From NCBI RefSeq assembly GCF_937958065.1, contig NZ_CALFXI010000027.1:62001-126000 (forward strand): a stretch of 64,000 bases of DNA. The letters are read 5' to 3'. This stretch comes from an uncultured Steroidobacter sp. (GTDB taxonomy: Bacteria; Pseudomonadota; Gammaproteobacteria; Steroidobacterales; Steroidobacteraceae). The position numbers were made by a program, and so were the translations under genes. A model generated the notes under the pieces. It saw only the letters and a program-made list of their open reading frames with translations. It did no database searches and was not told where the DNA came from. This document shows, in pieces, positions 26,903-35,358 of this stretch (its first letter is position 1; each line of letters opens with the position of its first letter).

Positions 26903-27353
26903 CAAGTTCGTCTATGTCACCTATATCCGCACCACCGCCGAAAAGTTGTGGGATGCGCTCACCCAGCCGGAGTTCACGCGTCAGTACTGGGCCGAGACCT
27001 GGCAGGACTGCGACTGGACGCCGGGCGCATCCTGGAAACTGATGATCCCCGACGGCCGCGTCGGCGACAGCGGCAAGGTGCTCGAGATCGACCGCCCACG
27101 CAGACTCGTGCTCCACTGGCACAATCAATTCGTGCCGGAGATGAAAGCCGAAGGACCGACGCGCTTGACCTATGAGCTGGAGCAGAATGGCGACGAGGTA
27201 AAACTCACGGTCATACACGAGAGCGAGGTGGCGGACTCCCGGACCATCGATGCCGTCTCCAACGGCTGGCCCGGCCTGCTCGCGAGCGTGAAAAGTCTGC
27301 TCGAAACCGGCCGCCCGCTGGACAGCACGACCCGCTGGCCCGAGGGCCATTGA
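26895..27353 (+). CDS. SRPBCC/AHSA1-type START-like domain protein
   Basis: A 152-residue single-domain protein of the activator-of-Hsp90-ATPase-1-like SRPBCC family: FVYVTYIRTTAEKLWDALTQP at the start, YWAETWQDCDWTPG, then PRRLVLHWHNQ and LTYELEQNG. These proteins form a hydrophobic ligand cavity; the ligand is usually unknown. It is translated from the same message as the ArsR repressor (8-bp overlap), a common pairing in which the repressor may sense the same small molecule. No signal peptide. Confidence 0.88.
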   Translation: MISKFVYVTYIRTTAEKLWDALTQPEFTRQYWAETWQDCDWTPGASWKLMIPDGRVGDSGKVLEIDRPRRLVLHWHNQFVPEMKAEGPTRLTYELEQNGDEVKLTVIHESEVADSRTIDAVSNGWPGLLASVKSLLETGRPLDSTTRWPEGH

Positions 27354-27420
27354 GCCCAAGGAACTTTGTCTTCCGCTGCTCTCTTGTTCGGACTCATCGT
27401 TGCCGTTTCGAGAGCGCATC

Positions 27421-28287
27421 ATGAGTCCGCCGAAAGAATTCCCCAAACCGCCGTTCCCCAAGCAATCGCAGTCCCTGCCCGGCTCGAGCAAGACGATGCA
27501 GCCCGAGCCGGACTACGGGGAGGACAGTTATCGAGGTGCGAATCGTCTGACGGATAAGAAGGCGCTGATTACCGGTGCGGATTCCGGCATCGGCCGCGCC
27601 GTCGCTCTCGCGTTCGCGCGCGAAGGCGCCGACGTGGTTGTAAGTTATCTAAGCGAGCACGAAGACGCCAAAGAGACGCAGCGACTGGTCGAGTCCGCGG
27701 GGCGCAAGTGCGTGCTGGTGCCAGGCGATATCGCGCAAGCCGAACATTGCCGCGCCCTGGTAAAAAAGGCCGTCGAGGCGTTCGGGCGCATCGATATCCT
27801 GGTCAATAACGCCGCCCACCAGATGACCTTCGACTCGTTGGAAAAAATTTCCGACGAGGAATGGGACAAGACCCTGGCCACCAACCTGTCCGCGATGTTC
27901 TACATCACCAAGGCCGCCATGCCGCACATGAAGCCAGGCGCCAGCATCATCAACACGGCCTCGATCAATGCCGACGTTCCGAACCCGACGCTGCTCGCCT
28001 ATGCGACCACCAAGGGCGCGATTCAGAATTTCAGCGCGGGACTGGCGCAGTTGCTCGCGGAGCAAGGCATTCGAGCAAACACCGTCGCGCCGGGTCCGGT
28101 GTGGACACCCCTGATTCCGGCCTCCATGCCCGCGGACAAGGTGCAGAACTTCGGAGCAAATGTGCCGATGAAACGACCGGCGCAACCGTGCGAGCTCGCG
28201 CCGGTTTACGTGATGCTCGCCAGTGACGAGAGCAGCTATGTTTCAGGCGCGACCGTTGCGGTGACGGGCGGCAATCCACTGCTCTGA
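27421..28287 (+). CDS. SDR-family oxidoreductase (YghA-like)
   Basis: A 288-residue classical short-chain dehydrogenase/reductase with a proline-rich N-terminal extension (PPKEFPKPPFPKQ) typical of the YghA/general-stress-39-like subgroup. The cofactor motif is TGADSGIG; NNAA follows; catalytic Ser is in NTASIN, and Tyr-Lys in YATTKGA. It ends VSGATVAVTGGNPLL. Start chosen at ATG 27421. Convergent with the zinc alcohol dehydrogenase operon; the 71-bp gap holds a large hairpin. Substrate unknown; the subgroup is associated with stress. Confidence 0.9.
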   Translation: MSPPKEFPKPPFPKQSQSLPGSSKTMQPEPDYGEDSYRGANRLTDKKALITGADSGIGRAVALAFAREGADVVVSYLSEHEDAKETQRLVESAGRKCVLVPGDIAQAEHCRALVKKAVEAFGRIDILVNNAAHQMTFDSLEKISDEEWDKTLATNLSAMFYITKAAMPHMKPGASIINTASINADVPNPTLLAYATTKGAIQNFSAGLAQLLAEQGIRANTVAPGPVWTPLIPASMPADKVQNFGANVPMKRPAQPCELAPVYVMLASDESSYVSGATVAVTGGNPLL

Positions 28288-28301
28288 ATGGCCCCGCCTT
28301 C

Positions 28302-28345
28302 GCGCCGGTCGCGACCGGAGCTCGTGCTCCGACCGCGGCCGGCGC
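28302..28345. terminator. Probable bidirectional terminator hairpin
   Basis: Two 20-nt arms (28302-28321 and 28326-28345) pair at 17 of 20 positions, with a further wobble pair, around a TCGT loop. The stem sits between two convergent genes (stops at 28287 and 28359). There is no T-tract on either side, so it may only protect 3' ends or pause polymerase. Confidence 0.5.
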
Positions 28346-28358
28346 ACCGCTGGCCTCG

Positions 28359-29531
28359 TCACGAGGCCATGTTCACAACGACCTTGACGCAGTCGTCTTC
28401 CTTGTTTCGGAACATCGCGAACGCGTCCGGCACGTCCTCGATGCCGACGCGATGCGTGATGATCATGGTGGGATCGATCTCGCCGTTCTCGATCCGCGCC
28501 AGCAGCGGTTTCATGTAACGCTGCACATGAGTCTGGCCCGACTTGATGGTGAGCGCCCGGTTCACGACCGCACCGAGTGGAATCTTGTCCGCCAGGCCAC
28601 CATAAACGCCCGGCACGGAGATCGTGCCACCGTTACGACAGGCCTGAATGCACTCGCGCAGCACGCCCGGCCGCTCGGTTTCCATGCGCAGCGCCTGCTT
28701 CACTTTGTCGTAGGTCCCTTGCACACCGTGCATGTGCGCTTCCATGCCGACCGCGTCGATGCATGCGTCCGGTCCGCGGCCGCCAGTCCATTCCCGCAAG
28801 GTGTCGAGCGTATCCATCTCCTCGTAGTTGATGGTCTCGGCGCCGGCGCGATGCGCCAGGTTCAGACGTTCCGGAAAACGGTCGATCGCGATCACCCGGG
28901 TCGCGCCCAACAGTTTGGCGCTCATGATCGCGAACAGGCCGACCGGGCCGCAGCCCCACACGGCGACCGTGTCGCCTTGCTGAATGTTGCAGTTCTCCGC
29001 GGCCATGTAGCCAGTGGGCAGGATGTCGCTCAGAAACAGCGCCTGCTCATCGCTCATCGTGTCCGGGATTTTGAGCGGCCCGACATCCGCGAACGGCACA
29101 CGCACATACTCGGCCTGCCCGCCTGCGTAGCCGCCCAACAGATGCGAATAGCCGAAGATGCCGCAGGGTGAATGACCCCAGAACTTCTCCGCGAGGCGCG
29201 CATTCGGATTGGAGTTCTCGCACAGCGAGTACATCTCCTGCTCGCAGAAGAAACAATTGCCGCAGGAAATCGGAAACGGCACCACGACCCGATCGCCCGG
29301 CGCCAGATTGGTCACCCCGGGACCGGTCTCGACGACCTCGCCCATGAACTCGTGGCCGAGAATGTCACCTCGCATCATGCCGGGCACGTAGCCGTCGTAC
29401 AGATGCAGGTCGGAGCCGCAGATCGCCGCTTTGCGCACTTTGATCACGGCGTCGCGCGGATTGATCAGGTGGGCGTCAGGCACTTCCTCGATGCCAACCT
29501 TGTGCACTCCCTGCCAGCATACTGCTCTCAT
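28359..29531 (-). CDS. Zinc-dependent alcohol dehydrogenase (formaldehyde-dehydrogenase-like)
   Basis: A 390-residue medium-chain dehydrogenase. Catalytic zinc ligands are seen as Cys in AAICGSDLHLYDG, the His-Glu in LGHEFMGEV and a later site; the structural zinc lobe is CGNCFFCEQEMYSLC. The NAD motif is VWGCGPVGLFAIM. This matches the long-chain group including glutathione-independent formaldehyde dehydrogenases and threonine-dehydrogenase-like enzymes. Start ATG 29531 overlaps the SRPBCC gene stop by 4 bp; longer open frame upstream merely mirrors that gene. Last gene of the five-gene 28.4-32.1 kb operon. Substrate unknown. Confidence 0.9.
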   Translation of the reverse strand: MRAVCWQGVHKVGIEEVPDAHLINPRDAVIKVRKAAICGSDLHLYDGYVPGMMRGDILGHEFMGEVVETGPGVTNLAPGDRVVVPFPISCGNCFFCEQEMYSLCENSNPNARLAEKFWGHSPCGIFGYSHLLGGYAGGQAEYVRVPFADVGPLKIPDTMSDEQALFLSDILPTGYMAAENCNIQQGDTVAVWGCGPVGLFAIMSAKLLGATRVIAIDRFPERLNLAHRAGAETINYEEMDTLDTLREWTGGRGPDACIDAVGMEAHMHGVQGTYDKVKQALRMETERPGVLRECIQACRNGGTISVPGVYGGLADKIPLGAVVNRALTIKSGQTHVQRYMKPLLARIENGEIDPTMIITHRVGIEDVPDAFAMFRNKEDDCVKVVVNMAS

Positions 29532-30424
29532 GACTCCCCCTTGCTCAATGCGCGGCCGAGGATGCTGCGTTTGCCGGTGGGCTGGCCGCGAGTAGTCGCG
29601 ATTTCGCCGGTCTCGATCAATTGTTTCAGGCGTCGCAGGTCTGCGCTCACCATGGCCTCCGGCGCCATCGAGACCAGCTCCGCGGCTTTTACTGCCGCAG
29701 ATCCGCCGGGCATGCCGTAGTAAACCTCGACCCGAATCTGGGTCCCGTTGCCATCGGGCGCGGGGTCGAAGCGCACGCTGCCGACATGATTGATTTCCGA
29801 GCCGTCGATGGTGCGCCAGGACAGCAGGCGACCGGGTTGATCCTCGACGATCTCCGACTGCCAGCGCAGTTGCACGCCGCCAGGCATGCGCGCCGACCAC
29901 TCCGACCGGCGCTGATCGAGCTCGGTGACCGACTCCAGATAGGACATGAAGCGCGGCAGATTCTCCAGCTTGCGCCAGAACTGATACACCTCCTCCGGCG
30001 GACTGTTGATCATCAGGCTGACGTGCACCGGCACTTCCTGCTCGGCCTCGGCCATCGACGATTGCAACTCCACCTTGCTCGCATACAGATCCAGCGCAGC
30101 AACTCCGGCGACCGCCGTCGCTGCCGCCGCTACTCTCGTGGGATTTGCCTCCGGCGAACGCAGCGAGGCGCCGAGCAACGCGAGATCCATCACATCGCCG
30201 ACAACGCGCGACATCGTGAACGCCGCTGGAGCGCGACCCGACAGCAAGCCGACTCCACTGACGACTTCACGCACGCCGCACATTCGTAACACGTTGCTTT
30301 GATCGCCTACGCCGATCACGCGCCCGAGCGTTCTGGGCGCCAGAATTTCCGCCATGCCCAGCCCGACACTGAACCAGCCGAGAGAACGATCGAGGGGGGC
30401 CTGTTGAGCCAAGGATGCAGCCAT
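29528..30424 (-). CDS. Cyclase/dehydrase-type SRPBCC protein with membrane-like N terminus
   Basis: A 298-residue protein. The N-terminal 120 residues are Gly/Ala-rich with several hydrophobic stretches (LGWFSVGLGMAEILAPRTLG, MDLALLGASL, VAGVAALDLYA), probably membrane-associated. Residues about 130-270 form a polyketide-cyclase/START-like domain: VSLMINSPPEEVYQFWRKLE, LPRFMSYLESV, then LSWRTIDGSEINHVGSVRF. A strong GGGAGG precedes ATG 30424. Function unknown; genes of this type recur beside DUF3618 and holin-like membrane proteins and the zinc dehydrogenase in many Proteobacteria and are often stress-induced. Confidence 0.85.
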   Translation of the reverse strand: MAASLAQQAPLDRSLGWFSVGLGMAEILAPRTLGRVIGVGDQSNVLRMCGVREVVSGVGLLSGRAPAAFTMSRVVGDVMDLALLGASLRSPEANPTRVAAAATAVAGVAALDLYASKVELQSSMAEAEQEVPVHVSLMINSPPEEVYQFWRKLENLPRFMSYLESVTELDQRRSEWSARMPGGVQLRWQSEIVEDQPGRLLSWRTIDGSEINHVGSVRFDPAPDGNGTQIRVEVYYGMPGGSAAVKAAELVSMAPEAMVSADLRRLKQLIETGEIATTRGQPTGKRSILGRALSKGES

Positions 30425-30436
30425 GGTCTTACCTCC

Positions 30437-31177
30437 CTAACCTTGCAGTGGACGTTGCTGTTGCGAACCGCCGTCGGAGCCCGAAGCGCCCCGGCCGTTG
30501 GAGCGACGCTCCAGCGACGACGTCACGGCCTCGCGCAGGTTCTCGTATTCGCGCTGGCCCACTTCTTTGGCGCGCGCCACCGTACGATCGTGCACGGGCC
30601 CGACCCACTTGTTCTCAGCCTCGGTCATGGGAAGCGCGGCGCCGATCATCGCGCCGGCCGCGAGCGCCAGTGCGCCGAGCGCAAGCGGCTGCTCCCGAAC
30701 CAGACCTGCAAAGTTCGAGCTCGCGCGACGGGCACGGCTCTGCACATTTTCCAACGGCTCCGAGAACCTGTCGGTCACCTTGCTCCTGGCGCGACGCGCC
30801 TTGCGCCGAACCTTGTGAGCCACGTTGCTCACACGGCCGTGCGCTGACGCGTCCCACGTATCCTCGTCGCGGGACCAGTCGGGCTCGCGATTCATGTAAC
30901 CGTAATCAGACCGCGACCTCGCCACCGACGTCGCCAGCCAGATCAAGCCGGCCGCGGTGAGCGCCGCGGGCACCGGATTTCGCCGTACCGTATCCGCGGC
31001 CTCACGCAAGAATTCCGAACCTGTGTCCCGAATGAACTCCATGGACCGATCGAGCAACTCACCGGAAGAAAACTTGCGCTGGATCTGGTCGAGGGTGTCA
31101 TCCAGATTGGCGCGAATCCGCTCGCCCTGCCGCTCGAGATCGGCCGCGCTGCGCCTGTCAGTTCTAGCGTTCATCAT
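30437..31177 (-). CDS. DUF3618-type membrane-associated protein
   Basis: A 246-residue protein. The first 60 residues are charged and helical (DLERQGERIRANLDDTLDQI), the feature of DUF3618, followed by a hydrophobic segment (VPAALTAAGLIWLATSVA), a basic linker (HKVRRKARRARSKV), and a second hydrophobic helix (QPLALGALALAAGAMIG). It overlaps the holin-like gene by 4 bp and precedes the SRPBCC gene by 12 bp. Likely an inner-membrane envelope protein; no enzymatic motif. Confidence 0.78.
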   Translation of the reverse strand: MMNARTDRRSAADLERQGERIRANLDDTLDQIQRKFSSGELLDRSMEFIRDTGSEFLREAADTVRRNPVPAALTAAGLIWLATSVARSRSDYGYMNREPDWSRDEDTWDASAHGRVSNVAHKVRRKARRARSKVTDRFSEPLENVQSRARRASSNFAGLVREQPLALGALALAAGAMIGAALPMTEAENKWVGPVHDRTVARAKEVGQREYENLREAVTSSLERRSNGRGASGSDGGSQQQRPLQG

Positions 31178-31578
31178 GTCCTCCGCGCGACCACCGTCGC
31201 ATCTTTATGCAATGATTCCTGGGTGCGATCGAACTGTTCGCCGAGATGCGACCACTTGCGCGCGCCCGCTTTGAGCAGGATGAAGCCGACGATCAACAGC
31301 ACGACGCTGACGATCAGGGCCGCGAGCCACGGGCGCATGACTTCGGAGAGCGCCAGCACGACGGTCGCGACCAGAGTCAGCGCGCCGGCCAGCAACACGC
31401 CCGCTGCAATCGCGAGCGGTGCGATGCTCAGTTTTACATCGCGCAACGCCGTGCGAGCTTCGGCCTTTGCCAGCGCGATCTCGTTTCTTGCGAGCGCCAG
31501 AGCTTCATCCATCAATCGGCTCAGCAGCCCCGTCACGGAGTCATCCGTGGGGCCGCCGGATATGGGAGAAGACGCCAT
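31174..31578 (-). CDS. Holin-like (Phage_holin_3_6) inner-membrane protein
   Basis: A 134-residue protein with an amphipathic N-terminal helix (LLSRLMDEALALARNEIALA) and two transmembrane helices (about residues 52-78 and 85-105), then a charged C terminus. This is the layout of the Phage_holin_3_6/DUF1469 family, chromosomal proteins not usually involved in lysis. It is 3 bp downstream of the 173-residue gene and overlaps the DUF3618 gene, so cotranscribed. Confidence 0.82.
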   Translation of the reverse strand: MASSPISGGPTDDSVTGLLSRLMDEALALARNEIALAKAEARTALRDVKLSIAPLAIAAGVLLAGALTLVATVVLALSEVMRPWLAALIVSVVLLIVGFILLKAGARKWSHLGEQFDRTQESLHKDATVVARRT

Positions 31579-31581
31579 GGC

Positions 31582-32103
31582 TCAAGGTCCTCGTTGCGTG
31601 GCCCCATAGGTCTGCGACGAGGCCGATTGTCGATAGAACGAGGGATTTTGTTCCTGCTCCGACTCGCCCCAGTCCCGCGCTTCGGATTCGGCCTGCGCGC
31701 CGAGGTCTTCATAGGAAGCCTCGAGGTCCTCGCCGGAGGCCTTCATGAAGCGTGCGATCGCCAGACCCAGCGCGGCGCTGCCGAGCAGAAACATTCCGGG
31801 GTGGCGGGCGGCGACCTGGCGCACCTGGCGATACAGATCCTCGATGCTGTCCTCGCGCAAGTGGGTCGCGATGCCTCCGACACGGTCAGCGAGCCGCGTC
31901 GCATAGCTCGCGAGCCTCGGCTGCGACTCATCGAGATGCGCACTCGCCTTGTCGATAGCGTCCGCGATCTCCTCGATCTGGTCCGCGGCAGCGCGCTTGC
32001 CGCTTTCTATCCTTTGCTTGCCATCCTCTCGCAAGCGCTGTTTCAAGTTGGCAGCACGCTCACGCGTCCCTGAAGTGCTTGTGCTGTCGGTGGATTCGGT
32101 CAT
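31582..32103 (-). CDS. Helical membrane-associated protein, nutrient-deprivation-induced type
   Basis: A 173-residue, highly charged helical protein with one hydrophobic segment (HPGMFLLGSAALGLAIARFM, about residues 102-121) and an acidic C-terminal tail. It resembles small proteins described in rhizobia as induced by nutrient deprivation. First gene of the operon that continues through holin-like, DUF3618, SRPBCC and zinc dehydrogenase genes. The promoter should lie in the long intergenic region to its right. Function unknown. Confidence 0.75.
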   Translation of the reverse strand: MTESTDSTSTSGTRERAANLKQRLREDGKQRIESGKRAAADQIEEIADAIDKASAHLDESQPRLASYATRLADRVGGIATHLREDSIEDLYRQVRQVAARHPGMFLLGSAALGLAIARFMKASGEDLEASYEDLGAQAESEARDWGESEQEQNPSFYRQSASSQTYGATQRGP

Positions 32104-32900
32104 GGCTGCTCTCCGGTTGAGATCTCATCGACGATGCCGAATCTCAATCGCGCGGCGACAGGAAGGTTCCGCCGGGGGCGCCACCGCCGAAGCAAACAAC
32201 AGTGCACGCCATCGGCTGACAGCGTAAATCCCGGCAGTCGTCCGCCCGTTTGCCCGCCGTACGCATCGGCTCAGGGCACGCTTTGCACCAATTCCTCTTT
32301 CGCCACGGACCCGGGACATGCGCGCACGACCGCCCGCCGCTCCGCATTACCTCGTAGCCGATTTGTGATTTCCGAGATCCGGAGGCGCCGGGCAGACGCG
32401 TTGCGAGCGGAGCGCAGACCCTGAATGAGCGTCAGCAACGCATGAAACAGCCGCCAAACATCTGTTTTGGCGCACGCTGCGACATTCCTTTTGCATTTTT
32501 ACCGGCTCGACGCTCAATTCCAGTCGATATAAACCCGTTTAGATGCTTGCCCTGCAGGGAATATTTCGGTAGGCAAGCGCATCAACAGATACGTTTGTCG
32601 GCAAATATACAAATGTGTGGTGTTTATTTGGTACGATAGCGGCCATCGAGTTCCAGACATGGTCATATCGAACATTTCCACACACATCCCATGACGAAAG
32701 TGCTGTGAGCCAGCGCCCGCTAGCTCATAATCCGGGCCCCTCGTCCAGCTGTGACTTTGCATTTTTTGTCTGAAGATTCATAAGCGGCCGCCAATGTCAA
32801 GCCGATGCGAAGCATCGGCTCGATCGATCAGACGAGTTCACGACCGCGGAACTCGTCGTGGCGGCTGCGGATTCAAGCGGCGTTACCCAGAGGACTAACC
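32104..32900. other. 797-bp gene-poor, locally AT-rich divergent region
   Basis: No protein-like frame on either strand. The part from about 32440 to 32700 is clearly AT-richer than the rest of the window (runs such as GCATTTTTACC, GGCAAATATACAAATG, GTTTATTTGG). It separates the divergent stress-type operon from the basic DNA-binding-like gene and must hold both promoters. TTTGGTACGATAG near 32628 could contain a -10 box. A small RNA or nucleoid-protein binding region is possible but not shown. Confidence 0.55.
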
Positions 32901-33143
32901 ATGGCAACCAAAGCAAAACGATCCAAGACTCCCGCCAAGAAGAAGAGCTCCAAGGCAGCGACTTCCCGCGTTCGCTGGACCAGTCAGAATGATCGCGAAA
33001 TGAAGGCCCTGATCAAGGAACAGACCCCGGCCCGCGCCATCGCGACCAAGCTGAAGCGCACCGAAGCGGCCGTCCGCCAGCGCATCCACAAGCTCGGCCT
33101 GTCGCTGCGCTCGTCGAAGAAGAAGGCCAAGGCCCGCCGCTAA
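32901..33143 (+). CDS. Small basic DNA-binding-like protein with lysine-rich tail
   Basis: An 80-residue, strongly basic protein. Residues 1-28 are an H1-like Lys/Ala/Ser tail (ATKAKRSKTPAKKKSSKA); residues 30-72 form a compact helix-turn-helix-like segment (VRWTSQNDREMKALIKEQ, then ARAIATKLKRTEAAVRQRI) resembling SANT/Myb or sigma-region-4 helices; the end is again basic (SSKKKAKARR). Likely nucleoid-associated, by inference. The start at ATG 32901 is preceded by GAGGA. The gene follows the AT-rich region. Confidence 0.75.
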   Translation: MATKAKRSKTPAKKKSSKAATSRVRWTSQNDREMKALIKEQTPARAIATKLKRTEAAVRQRIHKLGLSLRSSKKKAKARR

Positions 33144-33513
33144 TACGGATCCGGGTTGAAACATCGGGAGGGGTCCGTAACGGCATCTTCCGATGTTTCC
33201 TCAGGCTGCCAGCGCAGGCTTGCCTCGCTGGCCGCCGAATGATTACAGCGTTTTAATATTTCTCCGCGCATATTCGCTGTCCGCCGAGCGGCGCCGCTGG
33301 TTTGACCCCCCTGCCCGGTGCGCATATAGTCGCGGCCCATGATCCGAATCAGCAAACGCAACCAGCAACAACCGCGCTTCATTGCGGCGGTTGCGCATGC
33401 GTGCGTTCGGATTTCTTCGGGCCTCCTCTAGCCCAAACCCCGACTCAACATTCGCAACCCCGCCGTGGCGGGGCTTCGTCGAGCTTCGCCGGCCATCCCG
33501 CAGGAGCTTGACC
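33144..33513. other. 370-bp intergenic region with a possible short leader ORF and GC hairpin
   Basis: No conventional gene. A 30-codon frame runs from ATG 33339 to TAG 33431 (MIRISKRNQQQPRF at its start), followed at about 33461-33476 by a GC-rich stem, CCCCGCC then GGCGGGG with a two-base loop, before the hypothetical gene at 33514. The short-ORF-then-hairpin arrangement is that of an attenuator, but there is no run of regulatory codons beyond three Gln and no T-tract. Confidence 0.4.
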
Positions 33514-33942
33514 ATGAAACAGTTCATCAATGACGAGGCCATCGAGCGCATTGCACTCGGTGTGATCGAGCGGACTTTGCCCAAATCGGAATGGACGCAC
33601 GCGGCCCACTTCGCCGCGGCGCTTTGGGTGCTACGACGGCCCGGAATGAACGCCGAGCGCGACATGCCGCGCTTGATCCGCGCCTACAACCTGGCGACCG
33701 GCGTCGCGAACACCGATTCGAGCGGATATCACGAGACCATCACCCTCGCCTCGCTGCGAGCCGCACGCGACTGGCTGGCAAGAAGCCCGGAGAAGCCGTT
33801 GCACGAAGCGCTCGACGAACTGCTCGCGAGCCGCTACGGGCGCTCCGACTGGTTGCTGGAGTACTGGTCGAAACCCGTGCTGTTCTCGGTCATGGCGCGG
33901 CGCGCGTGGATCGATCCGGATCTCAAAGCGCTGCCGTTCTAG
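33514..33942 (+). CDS. Conserved hypothetical protein, 142 residues
   Basis: Soluble, mainly helical. Recognisable blocks: FINDEAIERIALGVIERTLPK, EWTHAAHFAAALWVL, RAYNLATGVANTDSSGYHET and a C terminus DPDLKALPF. The THAAHFAAAL and GYHET histidines recur as in a small conserved bacterial family of unknown function; the histidines and acidic residues could form a metal site, but this is speculation. Start ATG 33514 has CAGGAG about nine bases upstream. It is convergent with the flavoprotein gene (37 bp apart). Confidence 0.72.
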   Translation: MKQFINDEAIERIALGVIERTLPKSEWTHAAHFAAALWVLRRPGMNAERDMPRLIRAYNLATGVANTDSSGYHETITLASLRAARDWLARSPEKPLHEALDELLASRYGRSDWLLEYWSKPVLFSVMARRAWIDPDLKALPF

Positions 33943-33978
33943 CCGCCGTTGGTGCTCTGGGCTCACCGCCGATGATGT

Positions 33979-35358
33979 TTATGTCGCGGGCTGCAGGTCG
34001 CCTAGCACGGTGGGAATCAGCTCGGACACGGTCGGATGGATGGGCACCGCCCACTGCACCTCGGGATACGGCACGTCCGCATTCATCACGTCGATGATGC
34101 CGTGGATGGCTTCATCGCCGCCGACGCCGAGGATGGATGCGCCGAGGATGCGTTTGGATTCGGCATCGGCGACGATTTTCATGAAGCCCTGCGTCTCGGC
34201 TTTTTCGACGGCCCGGCCCACTTTGGTCATGGGCCGCGTGCTTGTCAGCACCTTCTTGCCGCTGGCGCGAGCTTGCGCTTCAGTCATGCCGACGCGACCC
34301 AGCGGCGGATCGATATAGAGCGCGTAGCCGAGAATGCGCTGGCTGATGCGTCGATCCGCGCCGTCGAGCAGATTCGCCGCGACGATCTCGTAATCGTTAT
34401 ACGACGTGTGCGTGAACGCGCCGCGACCATTGCAGTCGCCCAGCGCGAACACACCGGGAACGTTGGTCTGCAAATGGTCGTCCACCTTGATGTAACCGCG
34501 CGCATCGACGGCGATTCCAGCGCGGTCGAGTCCCAGATCGTGCGTATTCGGCACGCGACCGACAGCCAGCAGCACGTGAGTGCCCACGACGGTTGGCGAG
34601 CCTTGCTTGCAGCTCACGTGCACCTCGACGCCCTCGGCATGCGGCGCGAGACTGATGCACTCGGCGTTCGTGCGAACCGTGATGTCTTCGTTTTCCAGGA
34701 TCGATGCGATGGCGAGCGATACGTCTTCGTCTTCGCGACCGATCAGGCGCTCGCCTTTTTCGACGATGGTGACCCGGGAACCAAAGCGTCGGAACATCTG
34801 CGCGTATTCGAGCCCGATGTAACTTCCGCCCACCACGACCAGATGCCTGGGCGCCAGCTCCAGCTGCAGCATGGTGGTGTTGGTCAGAAATGGGACGGTG
34901 TCCACGCCCGGCATCTTCGGCACGTTCGCGCGCCCGCCAACGTTGATGAAAATATTCGGCGCAGTGAGTCGCTGTTCGCCGACGCGGATCGTGTTCGCCG
35001 ATTCGAATTCCGCCTGCCCCTCGATCACGGTGCAGCCGTCCATGGACTTCAGCCAGCTTTCGAGACCGTTGCGTGCGTCGAGCGTCACCTTCGCGGCCCG
35101 CGCCTGGACGCGTTTCATGTCGATGCCGATCGGCGCGTTCATCACCACGCCATAGTCGGCCGCCCGCCGCGCCACGTGTGCCGCGTAAGCGCTGGCGACC
35201 AATGTTTTGGTCGGCATGCATCCGGTATTCACGCACGTGCCGCCGAAGAACTTGCGCTCGATCAACGCGACCTTTCGTCCCGCCCGCGTCAACCGCCCCG
35301 CCAGCGCCGGCCCCGCCTGGCCCGCGCCGATGATGATGGCGTCGAAGTTCTGTGTCAT
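33979..35358 (-). CDS. Pyridine nucleotide-disulfide oxidoreductase (mercuric-reductase-like, no metal-binding domain)
   Basis: A 459-residue FAD flavoprotein of the glutathione reductase/dihydrolipoamide dehydrogenase superfamily. The FAD motif is AIIIGAGQAGPALAGRL; the redox disulfide is GGTCVNTGCMPTKT; the NAD(P) motif VVGGSYIGLEYAQMFRRFG; the C-terminal dimer domain has HPTVSEL, where mercuric reductases and lipoamide dehydrogenases have the catalytic His-Glu. No N-terminal heavy-metal domain and no C-terminal cysteine pair, so Hg(II) reduction is unlikely. Start at ATG 35358, overlapping the DUF4126 gene stop by 4 bp. Substrate unknown. Confidence 0.9.
   Translation of the reverse strand: MTQNFDAIIIGAGQAGPALAGRLTRAGRKVALIERKFFGGTCVNTGCMPTKTLVASAYAAHVARRAADYGVVMNAPIGIDMKRVQARAAKVTLDARNGLESWLKSMDGCTVIEGQAEFESANTIRVGEQRLTAPNIFINVGGRANVPKMPGVDTVPFLTNTTMLQLELAPRHLVVVGGSYIGLEYAQMFRRFGSRVTIVEKGERLIGREDEDVSLAIASILENEDITVRTNAECISLAPHAEGVEVHVSCKQGSPTVVGTHVLLAVGRVPNTHDLGLDRAGIAVDARGYIKVDDHLQTNVPGVFALGDCNGRGAFTHTSYNDYEIVAANLLDGADRRISQRILGYALYIDPPLGRVGMTEAQARASGKKVLTSTRPMTKVGRAVEKAETQGFMKIVADAESKRILGASILGVGGDEAIHGIIDVMNADVPYPEVQWAVPIHPTVSELIPTVLGDLQPAT

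Noticed and set aside
31174..31578. Prophage holin
   Set aside because: Family is chromosomal and widespread; no lysis, tail or integrase genes nearby.
33979..35358. Mercuric reductase (mer operon)
   Set aside because: Lacks the N-terminal metal-binding domain and the C-terminal cysteine pair, and no merR/merT genes are adjacent.
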